DNA of 64,000 nt from Holophagales bacterium (GCA_016716705.1 JADJVF010000005.1:186001-250000), one strand, 5' to 3'. Positions 27,502-35,528 are shown, numbered from the stretch's first letter. Numbers and translations: made by a program. Notes: generated from the sequence alone by a model not told the origin.

Positions 27502-28773
27502 ATGAACCGGCGGAGGGCCTGGACCGCGGCGATCCTCGCCCTTCTGCTCCCGGTGCCGGCCTGTCACGGCGACGAGGGGAGGGACCGGGCAGGCGTTACG
27601 CTCCGGATGCTCGTCCCCGCCAACGAACGTCCCTTCTGGCTCCCGCTCGCCGAGAGCTTCTCCCGGGCCAGACCGGGCGTAAGCCTCGAGCTCGAGGAGG
27701 GGCCGGTTCCGACGGACCTGCGCGAGAGCCTGACGACCTCGGCCCTGCTCTCCGGCGACGGCGCCTTCGACCTCGTCTACCTCGACGTCACCTGGACGCC
27801 GAAGCTCGCCGCGGCCGGCTGGCTCCGGCCGCTGGACGACGACTTCGGAGAAGGAAAGCGCGCGGAACTGCTGCCGCAGGCTCTCGCGGCGGGCATCTAC
27901 CGAGGCCGCCTCTACCGGCTCCCGTTCCGGACCGACGTCGGCCTTCTCTACTACCGGGCCGACCTCCTCGCCGCCGCGGGCATTGCCCCGCCCCGGACCT
28001 TCGCCCAGCTCGAGGAGACGGCCCGACGCCTCCAGTCGCCACCCGACCGGTGGGGCTTCCTCTGGCAGGGGGCCCAGTACGAGGGGCTCGTCTGCTTCTT
28101 CCTCGAAGTCCTCCACGGCCACGGCGGCTTCTGGATCGAGCCGGAATCGCTCCGGGTCGGCCTCGACCGCCCCGAGGCCGAGGCGGCGCTCGCCTTCCTC
28201 GTCCGGGCCCGCGCGCCGGGCGGCATCAGCCCGCCCGGCGTTGCGGCCTACCGCGAGGAGGAGACCCGCCAGCTCTTCCAGGGAGGGCGGGCCGTGCTCC
28301 TCCGAAGCTGGCCCTACGTCTGGCGTCTCGCGCAGAGGGAAGGCTCGGCGGTGGCGGGGAGGCTCGGCGTTCTCCCAGTGCCGACGCTCTCCGGGGCGCC
28401 CGGTTCGGGAACCCTCGGCGGCTGGGGCCTCGCCGTCGCCCGCGCCTCGCGGCACCCGGCCGAGGCCGTCGCCTTTCTCCGCCACGCGACCAGCCTCGAG
28501 AGCCAGCGCCTCTTCTGCGCGCCGACGGGCTTCGCCCCGGCCCGCATCGACGCCTACTCCGACCCGGCCCTGCTCGCGGCGAACCCGTTCCTCGCCGAGC
28601 TCCTGCCGATCCACGCCAGCGCGACGGCGCGGCCCGTCGTCGCGAGGTACGCGCAGGCCTCCGACGTCCTCCAGAGGCACCTGACCGCCGCGCTCGCCGG
28701 GCTCGAGACGACGCGCGAGGCCCTCGCGGCCGCCGCGCGCGAGACGCGCCTCGTCCTCGGGGACTCGCCGTGA
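27502..28773 (+). CDS. Sugar ABC transporter, substrate-binding lipoprotein
   Basis: 423 residues. The N-terminal hydrophobic stretch ends in LLPVPAC, a lipobox with Cys near residue 21, so the protein is lipid-anchored in the periplasm. The remainder is a cluster B/MalE-type solute-binding fold (FDLVYLDVTWTPKLAAAGWL and FRTDVGLLYYRADLL). It should deliver a di- or oligosaccharide, plausibly sucrose given the neighbours, to the two permeases that follow. The stop overlaps the permease start. It lies 31 bases after the sucrose synthase gene. Confidence 0.85.
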   Translation: MNRRRAWTAAILALLLPVPACHGDEGRDRAGVTLRMLVPANERPFWLPLAESFSRARPGVSLELEEGPVPTDLRESLTTSALLSGDGAFDLVYLDVTWTPKLAAAGWLRPLDDDFGEGKRAELLPQALAAGIYRGRLYRLPFRTDVGLLYYRADLLAAAGIAPPRTFAQLEETARRLQSPPDRWGFLWQGAQYEGLVCFFLEVLHGHGGFWIEPESLRVGLDRPEAEAALAFLVRARAPGGISPPGVAAYREEETRQLFQGGRAVLLRSWPYVWRLAQREGSAVAGRLGVLPVPTLSGAPGSGTLGGWGLAVARASRHPAEAVAFLRHATSLESQRLFCAPTGFAPARIDAYSDPALLAANPFLAELLPIHASATARPVVARYAQASDVLQRHLTAALAGLETTREALAAAARETRLVLGDSP

Positions 28774-29660
28774 CGGGCTCCCTCGCGCGCCGCGCCCGGC
28801 ACGAGCGGGTGCTCCTCCTTCTGCCCGTCGTTCTCCTGCTCGCCCTCGTCGTCGGCGTCCCGGCGCTCCGCGTCGTCCTCCTCGGCTTCACCCGGACCGA
28901 GCTCGCCGACGGCGTCGTCTCCTCCTGGGCCGGCCTCGCGACGCACGCCCGGACCTTCGCCGACGGGCGCTTCCTCTCCGCGCTGCGGAACACGGCGGTC
29001 TTCACGAGCCTCTCGGTCTCCCTCGAGGTGACGCTCGGCATGGCGCTCGCCCTCCTCCTCGACCGTTCGTTCCGGGGACGCGGAGCTCTCCGCGCCGTCG
29101 TCCTCGTCCCGTGGGCCCTTCCGACCTCCGTCATGGCGCTCGCGTGGGCCTGGATCTTCCACGACACGTTCGGCATGGCGAACGACCTCCTCTCGCGCCT
29201 CGGCTTGATCGAGGCGCCCGTCGCCTGGCTCGCTCGGCCCGCCACCGCTATGGCGGCCCTCGTCGTCGCCGACGCCTGGAAGACGACGCCGTTCGTCGCC
29301 CTCATCCTCCTCGCGGGGCTGCAGGCGGTCCCCTCCGAGGTTCTCGAGGCGGCACGAGTCGACGGGGCGGGCAGCTGGCAGCGCTTTCGGAGGATCACGC
29401 TTCCGCTCCTCGTACCGTCGCTCGTCGTCGCGACGCTCTTCCGGTCCATCCAGGCGTGGGGCGCCTTCGACATCGTCTACGTCATGACCGGGGGCGGCCC
29501 GGGAGGCTCCACGGAGACGCTTTCCCTCTACGCCTTCCAGAGCTGGTTCCGCTACCTCGACTTCGGCTACGGCGCGGCGATCGCGGTGCAGGGGATGCTC
29601 GTCGCCCTCCTCCTCGCGGCCGTCGTCGTGAAGCTGGCCTCGCGGAGGGAGACGGCGTGA
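28770..29660 (+). CDS. Sugar ABC transporter permease (MalF/UgpA type)
   Basis: 296 residues, six membrane helices. EVLEAARVDGAGSWQRFRRITLPLL is the EAA loop that contacts the ATPase, and MTGGGPGGSTETLSLYAFQ is the following signature of carbohydrate permeases. Start GTG 28770 overlaps the binding-protein stop and its end overlaps the second permease. No ATP-binding subunit is encoded in this operon, so a shared MsmX/UgpC-type ATPase elsewhere must energise it. Confidence 0.88.
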   Translation: MTGSLARRARHERVLLLLPVVLLLALVVGVPALRVVLLGFTRTELADGVVSSWAGLATHARTFADGRFLSALRNTAVFTSLSVSLEVTLGMALALLLDRSFRGRGALRAVVLVPWALPTSVMALAWAWIFHDTFGMANDLLSRLGLIEAPVAWLARPATAMAALVVADAWKTTPFVALILLAGLQAVPSEVLEAARVDGAGSWQRFRRITLPLLVPSLVVATLFRSIQAWGAFDIVYVMTGGGPGGSTETLSLYAFQSWFRYLDFGYGAAIAVQGMLVALLLAAVVVKLASRRETA

Positions 29661-30493
29661 GGCGCCGCCCGCTCGCCACCGCGCTCCTCTCCCTCGCGGT
29701 CTCGCTCGCCGCGGCCTGGAGCCTCCTCCCGGCCGTCTGGCAGGCGCTCACGGCCGTGAAGCCCGAGGCGCAGATCACGTCCTCCCCGGCCGTCTGGATC
29801 CCGAGCCCGCCGACGGCCGAGCACGTCCGGGCTCTCCTCGAGAGGAAGCCGTTCGCGCGGTACCTCGTCAACAGCGCCGCCGTCTCCCTCGCCGCAACGC
29901 TCCTCGCTCTCGCCGTCGCCGCCCCCGCGGCCGCCTCGCTCTGCCGGATGCCGCCTCGCGCCCGGAACCGCTGGCTCCTCGGCCTTCTCCTCGTCTCGCT
30001 CTTCCCGCCCATCCTCCTGCTCTTCCCGCTGTACGAAGGCGTGCGCCTCCTCGGCCTGATGAACTCCCCGCTCGCGCTGGTCCTCCCCTACGCGGCCTTC
30101 GGCGTCCCGCTCGCCGTCTGGGTCCTCGAGGCGGGCTTCCGCGAGCTGCCGCGCGAGGTGGAGGAGGCGGCGACGCTCGACGGGCTGGGACCGCTCGGGA
30201 GGCTACTGCGCGTCCAGCTGCCGCTCGCGGCACCGTCCCTCGTCGCGGCCGGGCTCCTGACGTTCATCGCGTCGTGGAACGAGTTCCTCCTCGCCCTGAG
30301 CTTCACGACGCGGGACGCGAGCCGGACCGTCACCGCCGGCATCGCGAGCGTCTCCGGGGCCTCTCTCTACGAGGTGCCCTGGGGGCAGCTCTCCGCGGCC
30401 ATCGTCCTCTCCACGATCCCCGTCGTCCTGATCGTCTTCCTCTTCGAGCGGCGGATCTCGGGCGGGCTGACGGGGGGCGCGGTCAAGGGATGA
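29657..30493 (+). CDS. Sugar ABC transporter permease (MalG/UgpE type)
   Basis: 278 residues, six membrane helices. The EAA loop reads REVEEAATLDGLGPLGRLLRVQLPLA, and FIASWNEFLLALSFT is typical of the MalG/UgpE partner. GTG 29657 overlaps the previous stop. It should form the import channel with the upstream permease. The stop (30491-30493) overlaps an ATG whose frame runs into marR, but a promoter and operator inside that stretch argue for the later marR start. Confidence 0.88.
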   Translation: MRRRPLATALLSLAVSLAAAWSLLPAVWQALTAVKPEAQITSSPAVWIPSPPTAEHVRALLERKPFARYLVNSAAVSLAATLLALAVAAPAAASLCRMPPRARNRWLLGLLLVSLFPPILLLFPLYEGVRLLGLMNSPLALVLPYAAFGVPLAVWVLEAGFRELPREVEEAATLDGLGPLGRLLRVQLPLAAPSLVAAGLLTFIASWNEFLLALSFTTRDASRTVTAGIASVSGASLYEVPWGQLSAAIVLSTIPVVLIVFLFERRISGGLTGGAVKG

Positions 30494-30551
30494 CCGCGCC
30501 CGCGCTCCGCCGGCAGGAGGCGCGAATCCGGCCTCTCGAATCGTGTAACAG

Positions 30552-30585
30552 TTTGACGTCCAACGACTGTGGGCGACCCTATACT
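30552..30585 (+). promoter_or_regulatory. marR promoter with imperfect palindrome D (TTTGA-CG-TCCAA)
   Basis: Palindrome at 30552-30563 with one mismatch to the TTTGA/TCAAA arms, followed by CGA as at sites A and B. A strong TATACT at 30580-30585 lies 16 bases after it, so a bound protein would block the -35 area. Autoregulation of the MarR gene is the natural reading. Confidence 0.5.
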
Positions 30586-30609
30586 CTGAACGTCGGACGA
30601 GAGGCAGGA

Positions 30610-31140
30610 ATGACGAAAGCGATCCGAAGACCCGCGAGAATCGACGTCGAGGGAGCCCGTCTCGGGGAGGCCCTGGAATTCCTGCGGCTGATCTGGGCCC
30701 TCGACCACAACCTCCAGTCACGGTCGAAGCGAATGCAGGCGACGATCGGCCTCACGGGGCCGCAGCGGCTCGTGATTCGAATCGTCAGCCAGTACCCGGG
30801 GATCCTGGCGGGGGAGCTCGCGGGGGTGCTCCACCTTCACCCGAGCACGTTGACGGGAATCCTCGAGCGGCTCGAGGGGCGCCGCCTTCTGGTCCGACGG
30901 ACCGACGAACGGGATCGGCGGCGAGCGGCGTTCGAAGTGACGAGGTTGGGGAAGCGACTGGACGTGCCCTCCGTCGGCACCATCGAAGCGTGTGTCGCAC
31001 GGGCTCTCGCCGGGTTTCCCCGGGCGAAGCTGGAAGCGACTCGCGAAGTGCTCGCAATGCTGACCGACGAGCTCTCCGCCGGGGGGGATCGGAAGGACGC
31101 GATGCGCCCGTCGAGCCGACGAGGCCGGAGTTCTCCTTGA
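30610..31140 (+). CDS. MarR-family transcriptional regulator
   Basis: 176 residues. An N-terminal dimerisation helix is followed by a winged helix-turn-helix: GILAGELAGVLHLHPSTLTGILERLEGRRLL is the recognition region and RRTDERDRRRAAFEVT the wing with the DxR motif of MarR proteins. ATG 30610 lies after an AGAGGCAGG site and downstream of a TATACT promoter; an in-frame ATG at 30490 would add 40 residues of uncharacteristic sequence. The gene stands at the end of the sucrose/ABC operon. It is the only DNA-binding protein in the osmolyte region and the best candidate to bind the TTTGA-NN-TCAAA sites. Confidence 0.88.
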   Translation: MTKAIRRPARIDVEGARLGEALEFLRLIWALDHNLQSRSKRMQATIGLTGPQRLVIRIVSQYPGILAGELAGVLHLHPSTLTGILERLEGRRLLVRRTDERDRRRAAFEVTRLGKRLDVPSVGTIEACVARALAGFPRAKLEATREVLAMLTDELSAGGDRKDAMRPSSRRGRSSP

Positions 31141-31207
31141 CCTCCTCGTCTTTCGATGGTCTGGGCAAGCTGAAGGTGTCGGCGGAACGGCCGAGGTACG
31201 TCGAGTC

Positions 31208-32422
31208 TTGAGGAGTCCCGAGGCTTGTCCGAGTTGCGGGGGGCCGCTCGCGTCAGGCGCTTGTCGAGCCTGCAGCAATGAGCGCGGCTTCCGCGTCGTG
31301 AGGCGGGAGATCGCGATCCTGATCCTGGTGTCGGTCGGGGCGGTACCCGCGTATTTCGTGACACGCGCCGTGGCCGCGTGGAACAGGCGGACGGACGCTC
31401 GAATCGCCGGTGAATGGTACAGACGAGGTCAAGCGGAGCTGCGAGCGGGAGACACGAGCGCGGCGACCGAGTCGCTCCGGCGTGCGTCGGTCCGCGATCG
31501 CGGCAATCCGAAGATCGCCCTGGCGCTCGCCCAGGTCCTAGCGGCGGGAAACCGCGACGGCGAAGCGCGGGCCGCCCTGCTGCGGATGAACGAGACCTCG
31601 CCGAACGACCCCGAGGTGCACCTGGAGCTCGCGAGGCTATCGGCGAGGGGTGGAGATGTGAAGGACGCGCTCCTTCACTACCACGAAGCGCTGAACGGAC
31701 TGCGCGCGGGGCCGGAGGCCGAGGGGCAGGGCCGGCGCGTCCGGATGGAGCTCGTTCGGTTCCTTCTGGATCACCGCGAAGGGCGCAGGGCTCTGTCCGA
31801 GCTGCTCGTTCTCGCCGCGGACGCGCCTTCGAACGCGGATTCGCACTCAGAGCTGGCCCGGCTCTTTCTCGAGGCCGGCGATGCCGCGCGCTCTCTCGAG
31901 CAGTTCGTCGAGGCCTCCCGACTGGACAGGGAGAACGCTCACGCGCTCGCCGGTGCCGGCGAAGCATCCTTCCTGATCGGAGACTATCGATCGGCTCGAC
32001 GGTATCTCGAGCGGGCGCTCGAGCTGGACCCGGGAATCTCGAAAGCAGCCGGCCTTCTCGAGACGACGCGGCTGATCCAGTCGGCGAACCCCCTGGCCCT
32101 GCGTCTCCCATCCGACGAGCGGATGAAGCGCCTCCTCGCGGGCCTCGCCCAGGCCGCGAAACGGCTCGACAGCTGTCTCGAGCCCCAGATTGGCCTTTCG
32201 GCATCCCAGCGCTCCGGACTCGAGCAGCTCCGAGCGGAAGTGGAGTCGATGCTGAGCGCCCTCGACGCGAAGGGCCGGCCGCGCGACCCGGACCTCGTGC
32301 AGGACGGTGCGGAGCTCGTCTTCCGGGTCGAGGAGGCGGCCAGCCTGTCGTGCGGAGAGCCAACGGGACTGGACCTGGCTCTCCTCCTGATCGGGCGGAA
32401 ACACGGAGGAGGGGGAGCTTGA
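31208..32422 (+). CDS. TPR-repeat membrane protein with N-terminal zinc ribbon
   Basis: 404 residues. CPSCGG and CRAC near the N-terminus form a probable zinc ribbon. A single membrane helix (REIAILILVSVGAVPAYFVT) follows, then six or so tetratricopeptide repeats (for example GDYRSARRYLERALELDPG). TPR proteins scaffold complexes; no enzyme motif is seen. It starts at TTG 31208, 67 bases after marR. Its stop overlaps the ClC start by four bases, so it is coupled to the channel and may organise or regulate it. Confidence 0.75.
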   Translation: MRSPEACPSCGGPLASGACRACSNERGFRVVRREIAILILVSVGAVPAYFVTRAVAAWNRRTDARIAGEWYRRGQAELRAGDTSAATESLRRASVRDRGNPKIALALAQVLAAGNRDGEARAALLRMNETSPNDPEVHLELARLSARGGDVKDALLHYHEALNGLRAGPEAEGQGRRVRMELVRFLLDHREGRRALSELLVLAADAPSNADSHSELARLFLEAGDAARSLEQFVEASRLDRENAHALAGAGEASFLIGDYRSARRYLERALELDPGISKAAGLLETTRLIQSANPLALRLPSDERMKRLLAGLAQAAKRLDSCLEPQIGLSASQRSGLEQLRAEVESMLSALDAKGRPRDPDLVQDGAELVFRVEEAASLSCGEPTGLDLALLLIGRKHGGGGA

Positions 32423-34104
32423 ATCTCGACACCCGGTCGATCGCCGAGAAGCTTCTCCTGCGCGAGAACCACGTCTTCCTGGTACTGACGATTCTGCTCG
32501 GAGTCGTCGGGGGCCTGTCCGCGGTCCTGTTTACGCTCGCGATCGACGCCACCAGGAACGTCCTGTTCGGAGCAGCGCCGTCGCCGTGGCGTCTCCTGGC
32601 CGTGCCGACGCTCGTCAGCCTCGTCACCGGGTACCTGCTGGCGAAGTTCTTCAACGACGCCCGCGGCAGCGGAGTTCCACAGACCGAGGCGGCCTACCAC
32701 CTTCACCAGGGGGTGATCCCGGGGCGTGTCGTCCTCGGGAAGTTCCTGACGGGAGCTCTCTGCGTCGGATCCGGGCACTCCATGGGCCGCGAAGGGCCGT
32801 CGGTTCAGATCGGGGCGGGGATCGCGTCGGTCCTCGGCCGATGGCTGCGCCTTTCCCCGGCCCGCGTGCAGAGCCTCGTTCCCATCGGCGCGGCCGCGGC
32901 CCTGTCTGCGGCCTTCAACACGCCGGTGGCGGCCGTGCTGTTCGCGCTCGAGGAGATCATCGGGGACATGAACGCCGCGCTCATCGGATCGACGGTCGTC
33001 GCGTCCGTGACCGCGGTCATCGTCGAGCGCTCGATCCTCGGCAACGAGCCGCTGTTCCGCGTTCCGGCCTACCACCTCGTACACCCCGCCGAACTGGCCG
33101 GATACGCCGTCCTCGGCATCGTCGGGGGAGTCGTCTCGGTCCTCTTCTGCAAGCTTCTCCTCCGCGCCCGCGGCTTCTTCAAGCAGATGCCGGAGTGGAC
33201 CAGGACCTTCCAGCCGGCGATGGGAGGGCTCGCGATCGGCGTCATCCTGGTCTTCGTTCCGCAGGTCATGGGAGTCGGCTACGAGCACGTGGACCAGGCG
33301 CTCCAGGGCTCCCTCGCGCTGAAGACGCTGGCCCTGCTCTGCGGGGTGAAGCTCGTCGCCACGATCATCTCGTACGCGTCCGGTAACGCCGGAGGCATCT
33401 TCGCGCCGAGCCTCTTCCTGGGCGCGATGACCGGGGGCGCCGTCGGCATCGTCATACGAGCGTGGGCGCCGTTCCCGACGGGCGATCCCGGGGCCTACGC
33501 GCTCGTCGGGATGGGGACCCTCTTCGCCGGCATCATTCGCGTGCCCATGACGTCGGTCTTCATGATCTTCGAACTGACGCAGGACTACCAGATCCTCGTT
33601 CCGCTCATGGTGGCGAACCTCCTCAGCTTCTTGATCTCGAGACATTTCCAGCCCAAGCCGGTCTACCACGCGCTGCTCGAGCAGGACGGCGTGCATCTCC
33701 CCGGAGCTGCGAGCCGAGTGACTCAGGGGACGTGGCGAGCGCGGGACATCATGGTGTCGGATCCTGTATTCATTCCCGTGGGGAGCTCGATCGGGGCGGC
33801 CTGGAGCGTCGTCGAGAAGGACACGTCGGGCGCCTTCCTCGTAGGTAGCCGGGAGAAGCTCGTGGGTCTCGTGAAACGTCGGGACCTCGAGGAAAGCGCG
33901 CGCTCGGGGCGAGTGAACGTCCCGGTCATGTCTCTGGTCATTCCGGAACCTCTTCACGTCCACCCGGACCATTCCCTCGAGCTCGTTCTCGAGCGCTTCC
34001 GCGGCAGCCCCGGACTGCTGCCCGTGCTGAGTCGGGGAGAGGTCCATCGGGTCGAGGGAGCGATCACGCTCGAGACGATCGTCCAGTTCGTGCGGAGCGA
34101 TTAG
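32419..34104 (+). CDS. ClC-family chloride channel/transporter with CBS pair
   Basis: 561 residues. The membrane part has the three ClC selectivity stretches: GSGHSMGREGPSVQIG, GNAGGIFAPSLFLGAMTGG, and IIRVPMTSVFMIFELT. The first is GSGHS rather than GSGIP. EGP contains the gating Glu, so H+/Cl- exchange is possible. From about residue 440 a CBS domain pair follows, a usual nucleotide-sensing module. Start TTG 32419 overlaps the TPR stop. It moves chloride, balancing cation fluxes and volume, in keeping with the surrounding ion and osmolyte genes. Confidence 0.88.
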   Translation: MNLDTRSIAEKLLLRENHVFLVLTILLGVVGGLSAVLFTLAIDATRNVLFGAAPSPWRLLAVPTLVSLVTGYLLAKFFNDARGSGVPQTEAAYHLHQGVIPGRVVLGKFLTGALCVGSGHSMGREGPSVQIGAGIASVLGRWLRLSPARVQSLVPIGAAAALSAAFNTPVAAVLFALEEIIGDMNAALIGSTVVASVTAVIVERSILGNEPLFRVPAYHLVHPAELAGYAVLGIVGGVVSVLFCKLLLRARGFFKQMPEWTRTFQPAMGGLAIGVILVFVPQVMGVGYEHVDQALQGSLALKTLALLCGVKLVATIISYASGNAGGIFAPSLFLGAMTGGAVGIVIRAWAPFPTGDPGAYALVGMGTLFAGIIRVPMTSVFMIFELTQDYQILVPLMVANLLSFLISRHFQPKPVYHALLEQDGVHLPGAASRVTQGTWRARDIMVSDPVFIPVGSSIGAAWSVVEKDTSGAFLVGSREKLVGLVKRRDLEESARSGRVNVPVMSLVIPEPLHVHPDHSLELVLERFRGSPGLLPVLSRGEVHRVEGAITLETIVQFVRSD

Positions 34105-34319
34105 CGCTCGAGTTGGTCGACTGCCCGGTCGGCATGGTCGCGATGCTGCTCGCGTCCGCCCTCAGCGGGTCGGCCACCATGTTTGCAAAAAGGGGCTGCG
34201 CTCTGCCGCGGACGGCGTCAACACGGCTCTGCTGCTCGACGACGTAGGTCCCGGACGTCAGCAGGCACGCTCTCACTGCCCGGGCAGAGCCGACTGCCGG
34301 TCCACCGCGGCTGCCCTGT

Positions 34320-34360
34320 GGGTATCTAATTTCGTCGTCCCATGCTGTCCGTAGATACCC
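34320..34360. repeat. Inverted repeat GGGTATCTA / TAGATACCC
   Basis: Nine-base perfect arms at 34320-34328 and 34352-34360 around a 23-base loop. It shares the TATCTA/TAGATA core with the next repeat and may be a recombinase or regulator binding site near the element end. Confidence 0.5.
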
Positions 34361-34381
34361 GCGGAAGGAATCGTGCCAGCG

Positions 34382-34402
34382 TAGATCTATGGTATAGATC
34401 TA
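34382..34402. repeat. Inverted repeat TAGATCTAT / ATAGATCTA
   Basis: Nine-base perfect arms separated by GGT, strikingly AT-rich for this DNA. It lies 28 bases before the tRNA-Pro fragment, so an excisionase or integrase arm site is conceivable. Confidence 0.5.
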
Positions 34403-34430
34403 GTTGTGGCTGTCCGCAGACGGTGGTGCC

Positions 34431-34477
34431 GAATGCGGTTCAAGGGGTCGCGGGCTCGAGTCCCGCCGTCCCGACCA
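34431..34477 (+). repeat. tRNA-Pro 3' fragment (att remnant 1)
   Basis: 47 bases from the anticodon loop to CCA match the intact tRNA-Pro at 9266-9342 with three substitutions (GCGG for GGGG, GCTCGA for GTTCGA, GAG for GAA). It cannot fold as a tRNA. It is in the same orientation as the intact gene and marks the far end of the 25-kb interval. Confidence 0.85.
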
Positions 34478-34488
34478 CACATTGAGCC

Positions 34489-34521
34489 AAGAAAGAGGCC
34501 GCGGATGAACTCCGCGGCCTC
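34489..34521 (-). terminator. Terminator for the HEPN-MNT operon
   Basis: Perfect 10-bp stem GAGGCCGCGG/CCGCGGCCTC with a 7-base loop; on the minus strand it is followed by TTTCTT. It lies about 70 bases downstream of the hepT stop. Confidence 0.65.
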
Positions 34522-34588
34522 GAGCGTTTCGCGCGCCGACCAAGCCTCGCCTTGACGCGGCCGTTGGCCGCGCCGACCGGCTGAGGCG

Positions 34589-34933
34589 TCAGTCGAGGGA
34601 GTCGCGAAGCCTTCGAAGTCGCGACGCGAGAACGGGCAGGTCGCTGACGACGATCCTCCAGACGAGCTCGAGGTCCACCGCGAAGTACCCGTGGACGACC
34701 CGGTTTCTGAGGCCGACGACCCGCGGCCATTCCAGCTCCGGTGTGCTTGCCCTGAACTCCTCCGGTACGTGAGCGGCGGCCTCTCCGAGAATCTCGAGGT
34801 TTCTGACGACGGCGTCGGAGGTCTTCTCGTCGGCGAGAAACGCCGGCTGATCCATTCCCGCGACGTATCGCTCGATCCGTTCCGCCGCCTCGAGCATGTC
34901 GTCGAGCAGGAGGCGGACGGAGCGTCTAGACAT
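34589..34933 (-). CDS. hepT: HepT-like HEPN ribonuclease toxin (DUF86)
   Basis: 114 residues, all-helical HEPN fold. The catalytic R-x4-H-x-Y motif is present as RNRVVHGYF near residue 77. In HepT-MntA pairs the HEPN protein is an RNase toxin that MntA neutralises by adenylylating the motif Tyr. ATG 34933 overlaps the mntA stop by eight bases. The pair sits between two tRNA-Pro fragments, so it probably arrived with an integrated element and may have stabilised it. Confidence 0.88.
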   Translation of the reverse strand: MSRRSVRLLLDDMLEAAERIERYVAGMDQPAFLADEKTSDAVVRNLEILGEAAAHVPEEFRASTPELEWPRVVGLRNRVVHGYFAVDLELVWRIVVSDLPVLASRLRRLRDSLD

Positions 34934-35219
34934 GAAGAGTCTCGGGCCGGATAGCGTCCATGTGCCGTGGACGCAGCGCGCGGGTGGAGATCAGGTCGAC
35001 CGGCCGGCCGAGGGCGCCCTCGAGCTCGTCGGCGAGCGTGACGAAATCGAGGCCGATCTCGGGGTCGACCTCGACGAGGATGTCGATGTCGCTTCGATCG
35101 GTCTCGTCGCCGCGCGCAAACGAGCCGAAGAGGGCCAGGTCGCGCACGCCGAAGCGTCGGCCGAGGTCGGGCTTCATCGCCCGAAGGGTCGCGATGATCT
35201 CGTCGCGTGATCGAACCAT
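34926..35219 (-). CDS. mntA: MntA-like nucleotidyltransferase antitoxin
   Basis: 97 residues, minimal nucleotidyltransferase. GSFARGDETDRSDIDIL is an exact GSx10DxD motif, with the third acidic residue in VDLIS. The family transfers AMP from ATP to the HEPN toxin. It is upstream of and overlapping hepT, the usual order. No clear promoter is seen in front of ATG 35219. Confidence 0.9.
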   Translation of the reverse strand: MVRSRDEIIATLRAMKPDLGRRFGVRDLALFGSFARGDETDRSDIDILVEVDPEIGLDFVTLADELEGALGRPVDLISTRALRPRHMDAIRPETLHV

Positions 35220-35528
35220 GAGGAGGCAAGTCTATCCGAGAGCCGGGAGCGGGGGCCGGACGGCCGCGGAGCCTTCGTCGCGCTCGGGAGCCCTCGGAGC
35301 GCCACGGGGATCGGTTCGTTCACCCCGGTGCGTCGAGAGGAGCCGTGTGTCCTGAGAGCGTCGTGCGCTTCTGGTTGTCCGCCGAGAACTGCAGGACTGC
35401 GTCGCTGGTGCTGTCCCTGGTGCTGTTCCCCGTCGCCGCAGCAGACCTCGGCGATCCTGGGATCGTCACAGGAGGTGCCGCATGCCGCGTCCAAGGATCG
35501 ACGCGGCGGGCCTGGGTGGTTCCGTCCC
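35220..35528. other. Stretch without a recognisable gene
   Basis: About 310 bases between mntA and the second tRNA-Pro fragment. Short overlapping frames on both strands show no domain, ribosome-binding site or codon pattern that would support a gene. It is probably residual DNA of an inserted element. Confidence 0.4.

Larger units (their letters stand above)
34105..34430. other. Non-coding junction at the right end of the osmolyte region
   Basis: I see no convincing gene here. An uncharacteristic 70-codon minus-strand frame (34064-34276) has no recognised features. The last 110 bases are AT-richer than their surroundings and hold two inverted repeats listed separately. The stretch ends at a tRNA-Pro fragment, as expected for the attR side of an inserted element. 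Confidence 0.5.

Noticed and set aside
30490..30609. An earlier marR start overlapping the permease stop (ATGA)
   Set aside because: The 40 added residues have no MarR similarity and would place the TATACT promoter and palindrome inside the coding region.
34064..34276. A 70-codon minus-strand gene at the end of clc
   Set aside because: It overlaps the clc 3' end and has no ribosome-binding site or recognisable domain.
34431..34477. A second functional tRNA-Pro
   Set aside because: The 5' half (acceptor and D arm) is absent, so no cloverleaf can form; the same holds for 35529-35574.
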